DNA of 64,000 nt, taken from positions 186,001 to 250,000 of the forward strand of contig NC_006042.1 in NCBI RefSeq assembly GCF_000002515.2, given 5' to 3'. Under the pieces are notes generated by a model that saw nothing but the letters and a program-made list of their open reading frames with translations, was not told where the DNA came from and did not search any database. The position numbers were made by a program, and so were the translations under genes. Shown here in pieces: positions 9,562-18,107 of this stretch (positions are counted from its first letter, which is position 1; each line of letters begins with the position of its first letter). The DNA comes from Kluyveromyces lactis. Lineage: Eukaryota; Ascomycota; Saccharomycetes; Saccharomycetales; Saccharomycetaceae.

Positions 9562-11445
9562 TCATGGTATTGTGAAAATATTATTCACCAGAAGTTTACT
9601 GTTAGGTTTGAATCCAAGATTAAGTGCAAATATGCCATCTTCTTTCCTGATCAAGAGTCCGTGCTTGACTAAGGATGATAAATAATGGCTGAACATTGCT
9701 TGGTTGCGAACGGAAAGAGCACTAATCATTTCATCTAGCGACCAGCTTAGTTTTTTATTGAACAATGTATCAAGAATGACAGCATGACATAAATTGAAGT
9801 TTATGGATATGTTGGTTTTTTGAAAAATTGTAGGTTTCATGATGACTCTATGTAGATGCGGTTGATCATAAAAGTGTACATTAATACCATCACTTGTAAT
9901 CCGTGGTTCGTGTTTGTTAACCCATTTTCCTGGCAGATTAAAAGGAAGTTTTGCCGAATTTTCTGAGTAAATATTAGGAAATATTTTTGCTGGTAAGATG
10001 ATATCGTTCTTCCTATTGTTTCTCGTTATCTTTAATGACAAATGACTGAACATCCTGTTAATATTATTTAGTGTCCCAGCATCCTGCTGCATTACTATGT
10101 AAAAGCGAGCGAGGGGAGCGTCAAGTTCTAGTTTCTTGCCAACTAAAATAGATTTGACTAGATCTATGGTTAGATTATCTCGAATGATTTCTTTTATAAC
10201 GTATTGCTCAAAATACGAAGCAGAAAATGGTTGAAATTGTCGAGTGTTCTTCAAGAATACTCCTATTTTCGTTAGCCATCTTCTTTCTTTTTCAGTCATG
10301 TTGTATGCTTTTTTACCCAACACATCTCCAATGTTGGTAGTGCCTGGAAAATAAGTAAGAATGTGTTTCACCATCAGTCTCATGAATTTAATAGTATTTT
10401 TAGAGTCCAATTCAAATGCGTATTGGCGGCTCATTATAGGCTTGCGCTGTTGAAGAATGAAATCCATCATTCGGATCAAGAGGCGGTGGTAATTAGGCCC
10501 AACCTCAGTCAAATCTTGTACCCACTTCGTAGTAATTTCGAGGTTAGCAGATAGTATATCCTTTTCGGTCAAAACACTTTGTAAACCACATATATTATAG
10601 CTGATACGCTGAGAATTGAGCGGTTGTGATGAACCGAGTTTCTGTGAGATCGAAGCTTTGTAGAAATCAACGTCAGCAAATACAGCAAAAAAACCGGCAC
10701 GAGTCACTGCAAAAACTTCTTCGGGATATATTTGGAGAGTCACGTTGTGCAAATAATTCATGAAGGTATAAGCTTCCGCTTCAAAGTCCTTAATATCTGA
10801 CTGTACTTGCAATTGGGTTTTGAAGGTTAATACCAAGCCCTCGAGAATAGATAAGATAAATCGTGGATTAACATCGTTGTTCTTAGGTAGGGATATCGGA
10901 TCCAAAAAATGATGATAATGTGAATCAAATCCTAAGTCTGAAAATAACTTGCAAACCTCATAAAACTGGTCATTCGATATGGATCTTGTCTCAACCTCAA
11001 TTTCAAACCCTCTTCTAATTAGATCGTTCAACTCAGAATATAATTTATATCCAACAATGGTGACCAGCCATTGTACGAGAAGTGAGTAATGTCGTATATT
11101 TAACCCGAGTTTGTGTAGTGCTCGCTCTAAAGGTAAGAAAAGAGGCTGTATTTTCCTTAGTTGAAGTTTTATTGTTAGGATGTGTTTTGCCAAGCTCCCA
11201 ATAGTCAATGGACTTTCAATAGTGTTAGTCATATGCTGCATTTCATTGTCAAAGCTTTGTAAGAAACCTCTTGTGACATCGAGTAAACGGTTCTTATTGT
11301 CGTCCAATCCATTAGCATCCGAGTACCTTAGTTGGTCAATCCATCGTGTAAGTCGTTTATTCACATCTTTTAACTCATCCTCTGATTTATTCACTAAATT
11401 ACCGTAGGTGAACCATGTTAGCTCTTTTCCGTTTCGAATATTCAT
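9562..11445 (-). CDS. Divergent cullin-like protein lacking the neddylation domain (YBR259W position)
   Basis: The 627-aa product is mostly alpha-helical and resembles a cullin near its end: ILPAKIFPNIYSENS, then FNLCHAVILDTLFNKKLSWS and SHYLSSLVKHGLLIRKE, followed by FALNLGFKPNSKLL. This is the winged-helix A part of the cullin-homology domain. The protein stops about 85 residues earlier than a typical cullin, so the winged-helix B segment with the Rub1/NEDD8 lysine is absent. By position (between RGD1 and SHG1) and strand it fits S. cerevisiae YBR259W (~688 aa, unknown function). It is in tandem with the cullin gene 167 bp downstream. The cullin relation is my reading of short motifs and needs a profile search. 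Confidence 0.5.
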   Translation of the reverse strand: MNIRNGKELTWFTYGNLVNKSEDELKDVNKRLTRWIDQLRYSDANGLDDNKNRLLDVTRGFLQSFDNEMQHMTNTIESPLTIGSLAKHILTIKLQLRKIQPLFLPLERALHKLGLNIRHYSLLVQWLVTIVGYKLYSELNDLIRRGFEIEVETRSISNDQFYEVCKLFSDLGFDSHYHHFLDPISLPKNNDVNPRFILSILEGLVLTFKTQLQVQSDIKDFEAEAYTFMNYLHNVTLQIYPEEVFAVTRAGFFAVFADVDFYKASISQKLGSSQPLNSQRISYNICGLQSVLTEKDILSANLEITTKWVQDLTEVGPNYHRLLIRMMDFILQQRKPIMSRQYAFELDSKNTIKFMRLMVKHILTYFPGTTNIGDVLGKKAYNMTEKERRWLTKIGVFLKNTRQFQPFSASYFEQYVIKEIIRDNLTIDLVKSILVGKKLELDAPLARFYIVMQQDAGTLNNINRMFSHLSLKITRNNRKNDIILPAKIFPNIYSENSAKLPFNLPGKWVNKHEPRITSDGINVHFYDQPHLHRVIMKPTIFQKTNISINFNLCHAVILDTLFNKKLSWSLDEMISALSVRNQAMFSHYLSSLVKHGLLIRKEDGIFALNLGFKPNSKLLVNNIFTIP

Positions 11446-11698
11446 GGGAAGTTAATAGTTCATATCTTTCAGGTGTCATACACAGGGCTCAACGTATAAC
11501 AAGAAGCTCTATTGCTCCTGCCACTTCTTTGTTGAAGTGCATCTTGAATGGAGGTTTGACTATTGAACTATCTTGTCTTGGCCAAAAAACTGGAAATTTT
11601 GGCGATTTTGCAGACCTTTTCTTTGCAATTCAGTGTAAGAAATTGCTACCTTGGTCTGGTATTGATGGTTTCACAATCACCTAAGGGTAGTACACGGC

Positions 11699-12085
11699 AT
11701 GAATAGTAATGGTAACGATTTGAAAGAAGAGTCTTTAGATCCTGCCAAATATTTGGCGGAAACTTTTAAGAAGGAGGGTCATTTAGACAGTTTAAAGAAT
11801 GAAATACTATCTCAAAATGTAGAGGGTGATATTAGCTTGGACGAATTCATAAAGAGCCGAGTAAGGGATTTAGTTCGTGATAGGGTAAATGAAGATGAGT
11901 CTTTAATTTTCAAGAACAGAGGTACCACGACTGCTCTTCTTGAGGGCCAATTATTTAAAGACGGATTCAAGAGTTTAAACACGTCAAATATCGATGTGGA
12001 GAAGCTTCTGAGTGATTCACTTGACGATGCGACGACGAGACAAAAGATAAGAACTATCCTTGAAGCCAAAACTAATGATAGTTGA
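11699..12085 (+). CDS. SHG1: COMPASS complex subunit Shg1
   Basis: The 128-aa protein fits the BOD1/SHG1 family: it starts with a helix PAKYLAETFKKEGHLDSLK, continues with ISLDEFIKSRVRDLVRDRV, and has a C-terminal helical segment IDVEKLLSDSLDD. S. cerevisiae Shg1 (~142 aa) is a subunit of the Set1 histone H3-K4 methyltransferase complex in the nucleus. The placement between the YBR259W-like gene and POP4 is the same as in S. cerevisiae (YBR258C), with the same relative strands. It is convergent with POP4 with only 46 bp between stop codons. The ATG at 11699 is the first in the frame. Confidence 0.88.
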   Translation: MNSNGNDLKEESLDPAKYLAETFKKEGHLDSLKNEILSQNVEGDISLDEFIKSRVRDLVRDRVNEDESLIFKNRGTTTALLEGQLFKDGFKSLNTSNIDVEKLLSDSLDDATTRQKIRTILEAKTNDS

Positions 12086-12131
12086 TTGAACAGATAAAGT
12101 AGCAAGGCTGCTACATATATATTTTACTTCG

Positions 12132-12956
12132 TTAACTAATGTAATATAATAGGTCATCGCAACGGCGACTCTTAAATTTTCTACCGGCTCTATCAACACT
12201 TCTATATTTAAATCTATCACCAAGAATTGTATAGGCTAAAGATTCTTCTTCATTGATTGGAATCTCGAAATCGAAAGTTGTTCCTTTCTTCGGTATGCTT
12301 TTCAATTCATCGACTAATCCGCCTTTCGTTATGATTATGAATGTCTTTTGAGCATCCCATATTACAATACCATTTTTCCCAGTTAATGACTTGTTTTTGG
12401 ATTTAGATACCTTCAACTTACACCCGTTATAATCAGCCATAGAGAGCTTGATCAAAGTTTGCTGAGAGTTCAAAGGTAATGGATTTCCAACTTTGTGATT
12501 ATCTGGGATGTTCAACAATTCTTTCATGTATGGACACCATATATCTTCGAACATGGAGGAGAAAGTTTCAAAATTCGGCAGTTGCTCCAATAAATCTTTG
12601 TGTTTCTCTTCAAGGACCCTTTGTAGCTGGTCTCTATCTGAAATTTTTAGTCTCTTGGCTAACTTTTTGCAACTTGCGGATGCATTATTGCATTTGTTTA
12701 TATATTCCTTCAACAAAACTCTTGAATTCTTGTTCACTGCCTTGTAATTTGGATGTTTTAACCCAGCAGATCCACCCATACTACTTGAATGAAGAAGTTT
12801 TGCCTTACTCTTCTTTCTAAGCTTGGTAGACAGACCTCCATCAGTTGGCATCAAGAACAACGTCTGTGTTAATCTATTCTCATTGATAGGTTTCCTTGGA
12901 TTATCAAAACATTTAGTGAATAAGCACTCTTCTATAAAAGGTTGAATACGATCCAT
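12132..12956 (-). CDS. POP4: RNase P/MRP protein subunit Pop4 (Rpp29)
   Basis: The 274-aa protein is a Pop4/Rpp29 family subunit shared by nuclear RNase P and RNase MRP, which mature tRNA and 5.8S rRNA. The N-terminus MDRIQPFIEECLFTKCF and the C-terminus SVDRAGRKFKSRRCDD are nearly identical to S. cerevisiae Pop4 (~279 aa). The Sm-like core is seen in KSLTGKNGIVIWDAQKTF and GTTFDFEIPI. I place the start at ATG 12956 because the family begins MDR; the frame is open to 13007 but without an ATG and without family similarity. Its divergent promoter, shared with AIM22, carries RRPE-like, Reb1-like and PAC-like sites, as expected for RNA-processing genes. Confidence 0.95.
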   Translation of the reverse strand: MDRIQPFIEECLFTKCFDNPRKPINENRLTQTLFLMPTDGGLSTKLRKKSKAKLLHSSSMGGSAGLKHPNYKAVNKNSRVLLKEYINKCNNASASCKKLAKRLKISDRDQLQRVLEEKHKDLLEQLPNFETFSSMFEDIWCPYMKELLNIPDNHKVGNPLPLNSQQTLIKLSMADYNGCKLKVSKSKNKSLTGKNGIVIWDAQKTFIIITKGGLVDELKSIPKKGTTFDFEIPINEEESLAYTILGDRFKYRSVDRAGRKFKSRRCDDLLYYIS

Positions 12957-13084
12957 TTTGGAAGCCCGTATATCCGTTCGCGAAGTAACAGCTTTAAAAC
13001 GCAACACTTACCGAATACTGGTTGTACCCAGCTTTAAAACCGGTAAGATTGTTGTCCCTTCGGCAGAATGTTTCTTTCAAGTTT

Positions 13085-13121
13085 ATCTCATCTCAATTTT
13101 TCAAGTTTTACCCGATGAGCT
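13085..13121. promoter_or_regulatory. RRPE/Reb1/PAC-like cluster in POP4-AIM22 divergent promoter
   Basis: Within about 40 bp there are ATCTCATCTC (reverse GATGAG repeat) at ~13085-13094, AATTTTTCAA (RRPE-like) at ~13096-13105, TTACCCG (Reb1 consensus) at 13108-13114, and CCGATGAGCT (PAC-like) at ~13112-13121. These are ~130-170 bp upstream of POP4 and ~100-140 bp upstream of AIM22. The same RRPE plus PAC pair occurs before RPA43. Confidence 0.6.
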
Positions 13122-13206
13122 TCCGATATTTGATTTACTTCCATGCACAACGTTGTGAAGATGAAGATATAAATTTCGTTGGGCTGAACAATTTGTGAGG
13201 ACCTCT

Positions 13207-13227
13207 ATGGGTGAGAAGCATCCATGA
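13207..13227 (+). other. Six-codon uORF overlapping the AIM22 start codon
   Basis: ATG GGT GAG AAG CAT CCA TGA starts at 13207; its TGA (13225-13227) overlaps the AIM22 ATG (13224-13226) as ATGA. If transcribed, initiation at 13207 would give termination exactly at the main start. Confidence 0.4.
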
Positions 13228-14429
13228 TCAGTAAATGTACGCATCGAGTAGCGACAACGCTATTGAGAAGTGGTATATCCGTTCCAAAACGACTATATAC
13301 TCCAGCAAATAATCAGATTCCATTTGAACTGGATGAAACAGATGAAAAATACAAAGAGCTCAACAACATCTATCGTGAGCTCTTCACTCCAACAGATAAA
13401 GCTAACATTCTTACTACAAAAGATATTGAATCAAACAAGCGTTCTGAAGTTGATGAAATAAATGAAGAGCTAAATTCCTTGTATTCTGTCGGTGTACTTT
13501 CACCAGCGGAGCTGGAAGACGCGGTAAAAAGTAATGGAAGGTTCGTCATCAGAAGTGTATCTACCAACCCATACTTCAACCTAGCTTTAGAGGACTATGT
13601 GTTTCGTAATACGCCTTTAACTGAGAACAAAACGGGAAATGAAAGAATACTGCTTTATACCAATGATAAATGTGTCGTTGTCGGTAAGAATCAAAACCCA
13701 TGGAAGGAAACGTACATGAGAAATATCGCATCAAGAGGGTACAATTTTGTAAGAAGACGTTCAGGTGGAGGTGCAGTAGTGCATGATTTAGGAAATGTTA
13801 ACTATTCGTATTTGACGTCGAGAGAAAGTTTCCGCAGAGAGTTCTTCAATCAGCAACTTGTACAATGGTTAAGTAATGAGAACATTACGTTGAACGATAG
13901 AGGCGATTTGATCTATAAAGGTTATAAGATAAGTGGTAGTGCTTTCAAAATAGCTAAAGGAAAAGCTTATCACCACGGCACAATGCTAATAGATTCAGAC
14001 CTGGCTCAATTCAAAGGTTTACTAAAACCGGATGTAATTCCTGGGGTTGAATGGACATGTAATAGTGTCGAAAGTGTTAGATCTAAGGTTGATAACATTG
14101 GCGGAAAAGCAATATCGTCAATTGATGACTTTTGCAATTTGATTACGGATCAGTTCAGAAATCTGGTTGATGACTCTGAAATTCCTATGTTTTATTGTGA
14201 TGAATCAAGTTCTTTACTCGAGATCACAGAGATCTCCGAAAACTTACGGAGCAAAGAATGGAAATTTATGTCAGGCCCAAGGTTTGAGGTAATTTGTAAT
14301 GACGTTACAATAAAGGTCGAGAAGGGTGTAATTATTGAATCTGACTGGCCTGAATTAGTTGGGATGCCATTTTACAAATTTTATGACGAAGTAAGGGAAG
14401 ATGACAAAATATTCAAACATTTACTGTAA
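13224..14429 (+). CDS. AIM22: Lipoate-protein ligase A family protein Aim22
   Basis: The 401-aa protein has a basic, Ser/Thr-rich, acid-free N-terminus (residues 1-~27) that suits mitochondrial import, then a biotin/lipoate A/B protein ligase domain. The lipoyl-AMP pocket motif is visible as RRRSGGGAVVHDLGNVNYS, and the catalytic-lysine strand as YKGYKISGSAFKIAKGK with YHHGTMLI after it. S. cerevisiae Aim22 (~409 aa) is needed to attach lipoate to the E2 subunits and Gcv3 in mitochondria. In S. cerevisiae AIM22 (YJL046W) is next to RTT101, which supports the cullin call nearby. A 6-codon upstream frame (13207-13227) ends in a TGA that overlaps this ATG. Confidence 0.9.
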   Translation: MISKCTHRVATTLLRSGISVPKRLYTPANNQIPFELDETDEKYKELNNIYRELFTPTDKANILTTKDIESNKRSEVDEINEELNSLYSVGVLSPAELEDAVKSNGRFVIRSVSTNPYFNLALEDYVFRNTPLTENKTGNERILLYTNDKCVVVGKNQNPWKETYMRNIASRGYNFVRRRSGGGAVVHDLGNVNYSYLTSRESFRREFFNQQLVQWLSNENITLNDRGDLIYKGYKISGSAFKIAKGKAYHHGTMLIDSDLAQFKGLLKPDVIPGVEWTCNSVESVRSKVDNIGGKAISSIDDFCNLITDQFRNLVDDSEIPMFYCDESSSLLEITEISENLRSKEWKFMSGPRFEVICNDVTIKVEKGVIIESDWPELVGMPFYKFYDEVREDDKIFKHLL

Positions 14430-14491
14430 ATAATTATTTATACTATATTAATGTGATAAAGCAGGGATAAATTCACACGCAGGATAAACAA

Positions 14492-16426
14492 TTAGTTTAT
14501 TTGTTTGCATTTTGTTACCTCTGGATGTTGAGGTAGAGCAAATGCAAAATCTTCCACGTAGAGAATGCCTTTACGATCTAGGATGTATAATGTGTGACCA
14601 TCAACACTGAATCTCATTGATGCGGCTTCTCTCATTCTGTAAGCATTAGAAACAACATCTACCGTTAATATTCTTCTCTTCTCGTTATCCATCATTGTCG
14701 GGGCAAATAGTATATTTACGGTACCGTTCCTGTCTAAGAAAGCAATAGAATCGTTTCTTGGCGAGATCTCACATTTATGAATCTTAGATCCCAATTCATC
14801 CAATCGAAGGAGCATGGTTGGTTGCGCGACACTTTGAACACCATTTATGGATTCGATTTTTGTGTTTATTACAATTGGAGGGGCGTTGAATGCTACTGAG
14901 GTGACGCACATTAGATTGGGATTACCTGGAAATAGTTTAGTATCAGTGATACCTTCAGATTCTAAAGAAGTGTCTAGGGAGCGTAAAGATTTCATGACAA
15001 GTCTAGGTTCGTTGATTTTCCTCAATGATATCACCAAAAATCTTGACTCTAATGCAGTTGAACATGATAAATACTTCCCATCTGAAGAAAATTGTAAGGT
15101 ATGAATTGGATCGCGATATGGCAATGTGATAGTTATCGGTTGAGGAAACTGCCAACTCTGCGATGATTGATCAAACTCAAATCTGTGGAATAGTAATAAT
15201 GCCTGTTCGGAACCGGTTGTTCTGTCTCTGCCTGTTATTCCACACGAAACTATGGAAGTTATGGGGTTTATGTCAATCGAACGGATTGGGAACGATGAGC
15301 AGTATGTATATATTGGTTCCCCACCTCTACTCAAGTTGAAAACACGGAATATACCTCGTGTACCAGCCACAACTAATAATCTATTACTCAGTTTGCAGTA
15401 TATGTGTTCCCATTGTGAAAGTGCTGTCGCTGCACTGTTATCTTTTGTTTTCTTTCTTGTTGTCCTCATCGTGGCAGCGTCCCAAGACTCGTTGTAAATG
15501 GGCTGTAAAACAGTCGCATTCTGTGGGAACGATAGTGATTCAAAATTAGGACCAAACTCCCCGTTAGTGTTGCCGCAAAATAACAATTCAGGTTCCTTGT
15601 TCTTCGAGCCAGAATTTGTGGATGGTATAGAGAACACCTCCCACTTGTTTGGCGTTATCAGAGCAAACTTAGTACAGTCTGGCGAGATAGAATTATTGAT
15701 GAATAATTTCGATTTCGTTCGTAGAAATTTAGAATGTGTGTTGAACTGCGATCGTTTTCTATACATTGGAAAACACTTTGCAAAATAATACTCTTTCTCT
15801 TCGTTGAATTCAGAGGCAATCGTAGCAGTATTAATAGGGAATAAAGGTGTCTCAACCATAGATGAATTGTTGTCTTGAATTGGTATCGTTTTTGAGTTCG
15901 AGATGTTATCCAAGGATCCTGTTTCGACTGCTATTGGCTCCTCCGCGGAGGCTTTAAAATTCTGCACATCATTAACATCTTTCAACGCACCGTTCTTCAC
16001 AGGTGAATCTTGCTCATCCTCTGTCGCCACTTTACTTGCCACTTGAAGAAACAACGATAAAAGCGAATGCGATTTATCTGAATGACGTCGACTCCTTTCA
16101 GTCGACTGTGTCAAAGTGGGATCTTCCAGTATATCTTCATTTGGAGGTTTATTATTTTGGTAAAATCGCAATTGGTCATAAAGATGTCTCAGTGGGCCAA
16201 CCGGTCCAACACCAGTAACAGAAGCTGTATGGCAAACTGGACAAGTCGCAGACAATGAAGTCTGAATTTCTTTCGACAATTGCTCAGACATAATACAGCC
16301 ACATGACTGAACATAAGCATCGTCAATGTATCGATATTTGACTGAAATCTTATTCCCAGATCGCAGTATCTCACTAGGTAGGAAGAGATTTTGTTCCAAA
16401 TCCTTTAATATCTGTTCAATGGACAT
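14492..16426 (-). CDS. PTR3: WD40-like protein with N-terminal zinc/U-box-like segment, probably SPS-sensor component Ptr3
   Basis: The 644-aa protein starts with a helix and a Cys-rich segment: SCGCIMSEQL (Cys 42, 44) and TCPVCHT (Cys 62, 65), followed by PVGPLRHLYDQLRFY. A polar, disordered region spans ~100-210. The rest (~215-640) is a beta-rich WD40-like propeller, with recognisable strands such as RLLVVAGTRGIFRVFNL, LQFSSDGKYLSCS and MRFSVDGHTLYILDR. This layout and length fit yeast Ptr3 (~678 aa), the adaptor between the amino-acid sensor Ssy1 and protease Ssy5 at the plasma membrane. The call rests on layout and memory, not on an alignment. It is convergent with AIM22 with a 62-bp gap. 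Confidence 0.6.
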   Translation of the reverse strand: MSIEQILKDLEQNLFLPSEILRSGNKISVKYRYIDDAYVQSCGCIMSEQLSKEIQTSLSATCPVCHTASVTGVGPVGPLRHLYDQLRFYQNNKPPNEDILEDPTLTQSTERSRRHSDKSHSLLSLFLQVASKVATEDEQDSPVKNGALKDVNDVQNFKASAEEPIAVETGSLDNISNSKTIPIQDNNSSMVETPLFPINTATIASEFNEEKEYYFAKCFPMYRKRSQFNTHSKFLRTKSKLFINNSISPDCTKFALITPNKWEVFSIPSTNSGSKNKEPELLFCGNTNGEFGPNFESLSFPQNATVLQPIYNESWDAATMRTTRKKTKDNSAATALSQWEHIYCKLSNRLLVVAGTRGIFRVFNLSRGGEPIYTYCSSFPIRSIDINPITSIVSCGITGRDRTTGSEQALLLFHRFEFDQSSQSWQFPQPITITLPYRDPIHTLQFSSDGKYLSCSTALESRFLVISLRKINEPRLVMKSLRSLDTSLESEGITDTKLFPGNPNLMCVTSVAFNAPPIVINTKIESINGVQSVAQPTMLLRLDELGSKIHKCEISPRNDSIAFLDRNGTVNILFAPTMMDNEKRRILTVDVVSNAYRMREAASMRFSVDGHTLYILDRKGILYVEDFAFALPQHPEVTKCKQIN

Positions 16427-17210
16427 TTGTCAAAAACAGATGTGTAAACTTTTACAATAAATGACCAGCACTATTTTAATAAGGTTGCCTAACCAGCCCA
16501 ACAACTGCAAAAGCTGTTTTGTTCTTATGAGACCAATGTAAAATGGACCCTTGATAATGAAGCAAAAAATTTGCACCAAGTGATAGAATAGACCTGTAGT
16601 CACCTCTTTTAACTGTAGATTGGCTCTTCCAAAGTAAAAGAAACACGCTCTTCCAAAGTTAACAACCTGTTCACTTCGACTGGGTTGATCTTTTTTCTCT
16701 TCTCTTATCTCTATCCATCCATTGTGCAGCTATATGATATCAATCTTCACTGCGTAACCGTTGGTTCGACCTTTAAAAACTGAAATGTTTCGTTTCGATT
16801 TTTTTTTCAAGTTCTGTCCAAAATAAGACTTCTGTTCGAACCCTGGCTTACCAGCTTTTCTTCATTTTCGTTTTTCCTTTAGTAACGTTTCTAAAGTTCC
16901 AGGAATGCGAGATAACTTTCCATACAGAAAAGTTTCAGAACGACAGATTCAACAGATACAGAAGAAACTTATGTGCGTTTGAAAAGATGGGGTGGGAATG
17001 ATGATCTCATTATCGGTAGCGTACCATAAGTATACAGAATTATTATAAAAGCAGAGGTAATTGTATGAGTGATGAAGCTTATTCCTTTCGTCTTAATTTC
17101 ACTTTAAAGATTGATGAACATTCGAAATACATCGGTGATAATTCGAATAATTAATAACTAATAGATCAACTGCCGTCGTTAACCGCATTTACTTTATTAG
17201 TATTTTTGAG
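16427..17210. other. Divergent promoter, PTR3-like gene and unknown membrane-protein gene
   Basis: This 784-bp gap holds a duplicated CTCTTCCAAAGT (about 16625 and 16650), a T-run at ~16799-16807, and TATTATAAAAG (TATA-like) at about 17041-17050, some 165 bp before the ATG at 17211. Two tRNA B-box-like GTTCGA sequences at ~16763 and ~16834 lack A boxes. No other gene was seen. Confidence 0.4.
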
Positions 17211-18107
17211 ATGCAATTTCCCCTTCTGATGCAGATCGGTTTAGTTTGCTTACAAATTTTCAATTGCGTCGAATCGTTTCCCGTATCTTCTCAAACACAC
17301 TCACTTAGTTTTGACACCATAAGAAGAGTATTTAATGGAATTGATTCCCTTCTGAGTGAAATTGGGAAAAACGTAACAATTTTGGAAAACCAATTAGCCA
17401 AGAGTATCACCTTTGATTCAACTACTTTACCCGAGAAGGAGATAAGTAGCGAAACCAATTTCAATGAGTTGCAAGAAGCTCTTTGCGAATTCCAAGTTGT
17501 TCTTGACAATTGTATACGTTTTCTCCCGCACGAATATCAGAGGGTGAACAATAGTAAGGCACATATTTCTCGTGTGGTGGCCGGTTTAGAATCTATGGAT
17601 GCTATTTATTACAGGACGCATAAGATGGTTGCCAACTACATCGCGTTTCAAACTACGAGACTTGATGAATTGAGCAAAGTTATGTGGAAATGCTCCGTTG
17701 AAAATTCTAACACGAAAAATGGTTGCAATAACATGGCTTTGAAACAGGTACAATTGCTTGAAAACGTTGAATTGACTATGAAGTTAACTAACTCGTACCT
17801 TGATATTATTAAGGACTCCAAATTTTTGACTGAAATCAAGAGTCAACAACCTCAAAACGATAATTTTCATGATCCTACCGACATTATAAGATTACTCGAA
17901 GAAGAGTCGTTGGAAGATTTATCTTGTGTGACTTTAATATTTAAATTGTTATTACTTTTCGGCGCTACTAGTTTTGCAACGCCCTTGATTTGTTTCTGGA
18001 CTGGGTACTTGAAAAATGGAAGCAGAATATGTGAGAAATGGGCAGTAAATATCACATTCAAGGAGTTTTACATCATCATGGAACTAGTAAGAAGAATAAA
18101 GGCATGA
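17211..18107 (+). CDS. Predicted secretory-pathway membrane protein, function unknown
   Basis: I do not recognise this 298-aa protein with confidence. It begins with a cleavable signal peptide (MQFPLLMQIGLVCLQIF, hydrophobic to ~residue 20), continues with a mostly helical, coiled-coil-like lumenal region containing N-glycosylation sequons (NVT at ~54, NIT at ~280), paired cysteines at 92/101 and 161/172, and one strong transmembrane segment at ~239-266. A short basic tail follows. The plan of signal peptide, cysteine-bearing helical region (ALCEFQVV) and C-terminal membrane segment recalls the Kar5/Tht1 nuclear-fusion family, but it is much shorter than Kar5 (~500 aa). I offer this only as a possibility. 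Confidence 0.6.
   Translation: MQFPLLMQIGLVCLQIFNCVESFPVSSQTHSLSFDTIRRVFNGIDSLLSEIGKNVTILENQLAKSITFDSTTLPEKEISSETNFNELQEALCEFQVVLDNCIRFLPHEYQRVNNSKAHISRVVAGLESMDAIYYRTHKMVANYIAFQTTRLDELSKVMWKCSVENSNTKNGCNNMALKQVQLLENVELTMKLTNSYLDIIKDSKFLTEIKSQQPQNDNFHDPTDIIRLLEEESLEDLSCVTLIFKLLLLFGATSFATPLICFWTGYLKNGSRICEKWAVNITFKEFYIIMELVRRIKA

Noticed and set aside
11415-11684. 89-codon plus-strand frame in the cullin-like/SHG1 divergent promoter
   Set aside because: It starts within the neighbouring gene at a non-ATG codon-type start and shows no family features.
16760-16845. tRNA-like B boxes (GTTCGA) at ~16763 and ~16834
   Set aside because: No A box, acceptor stem or terminator T-run in the right places; also GGATTCGAATC near 54506 fails for the same reason.
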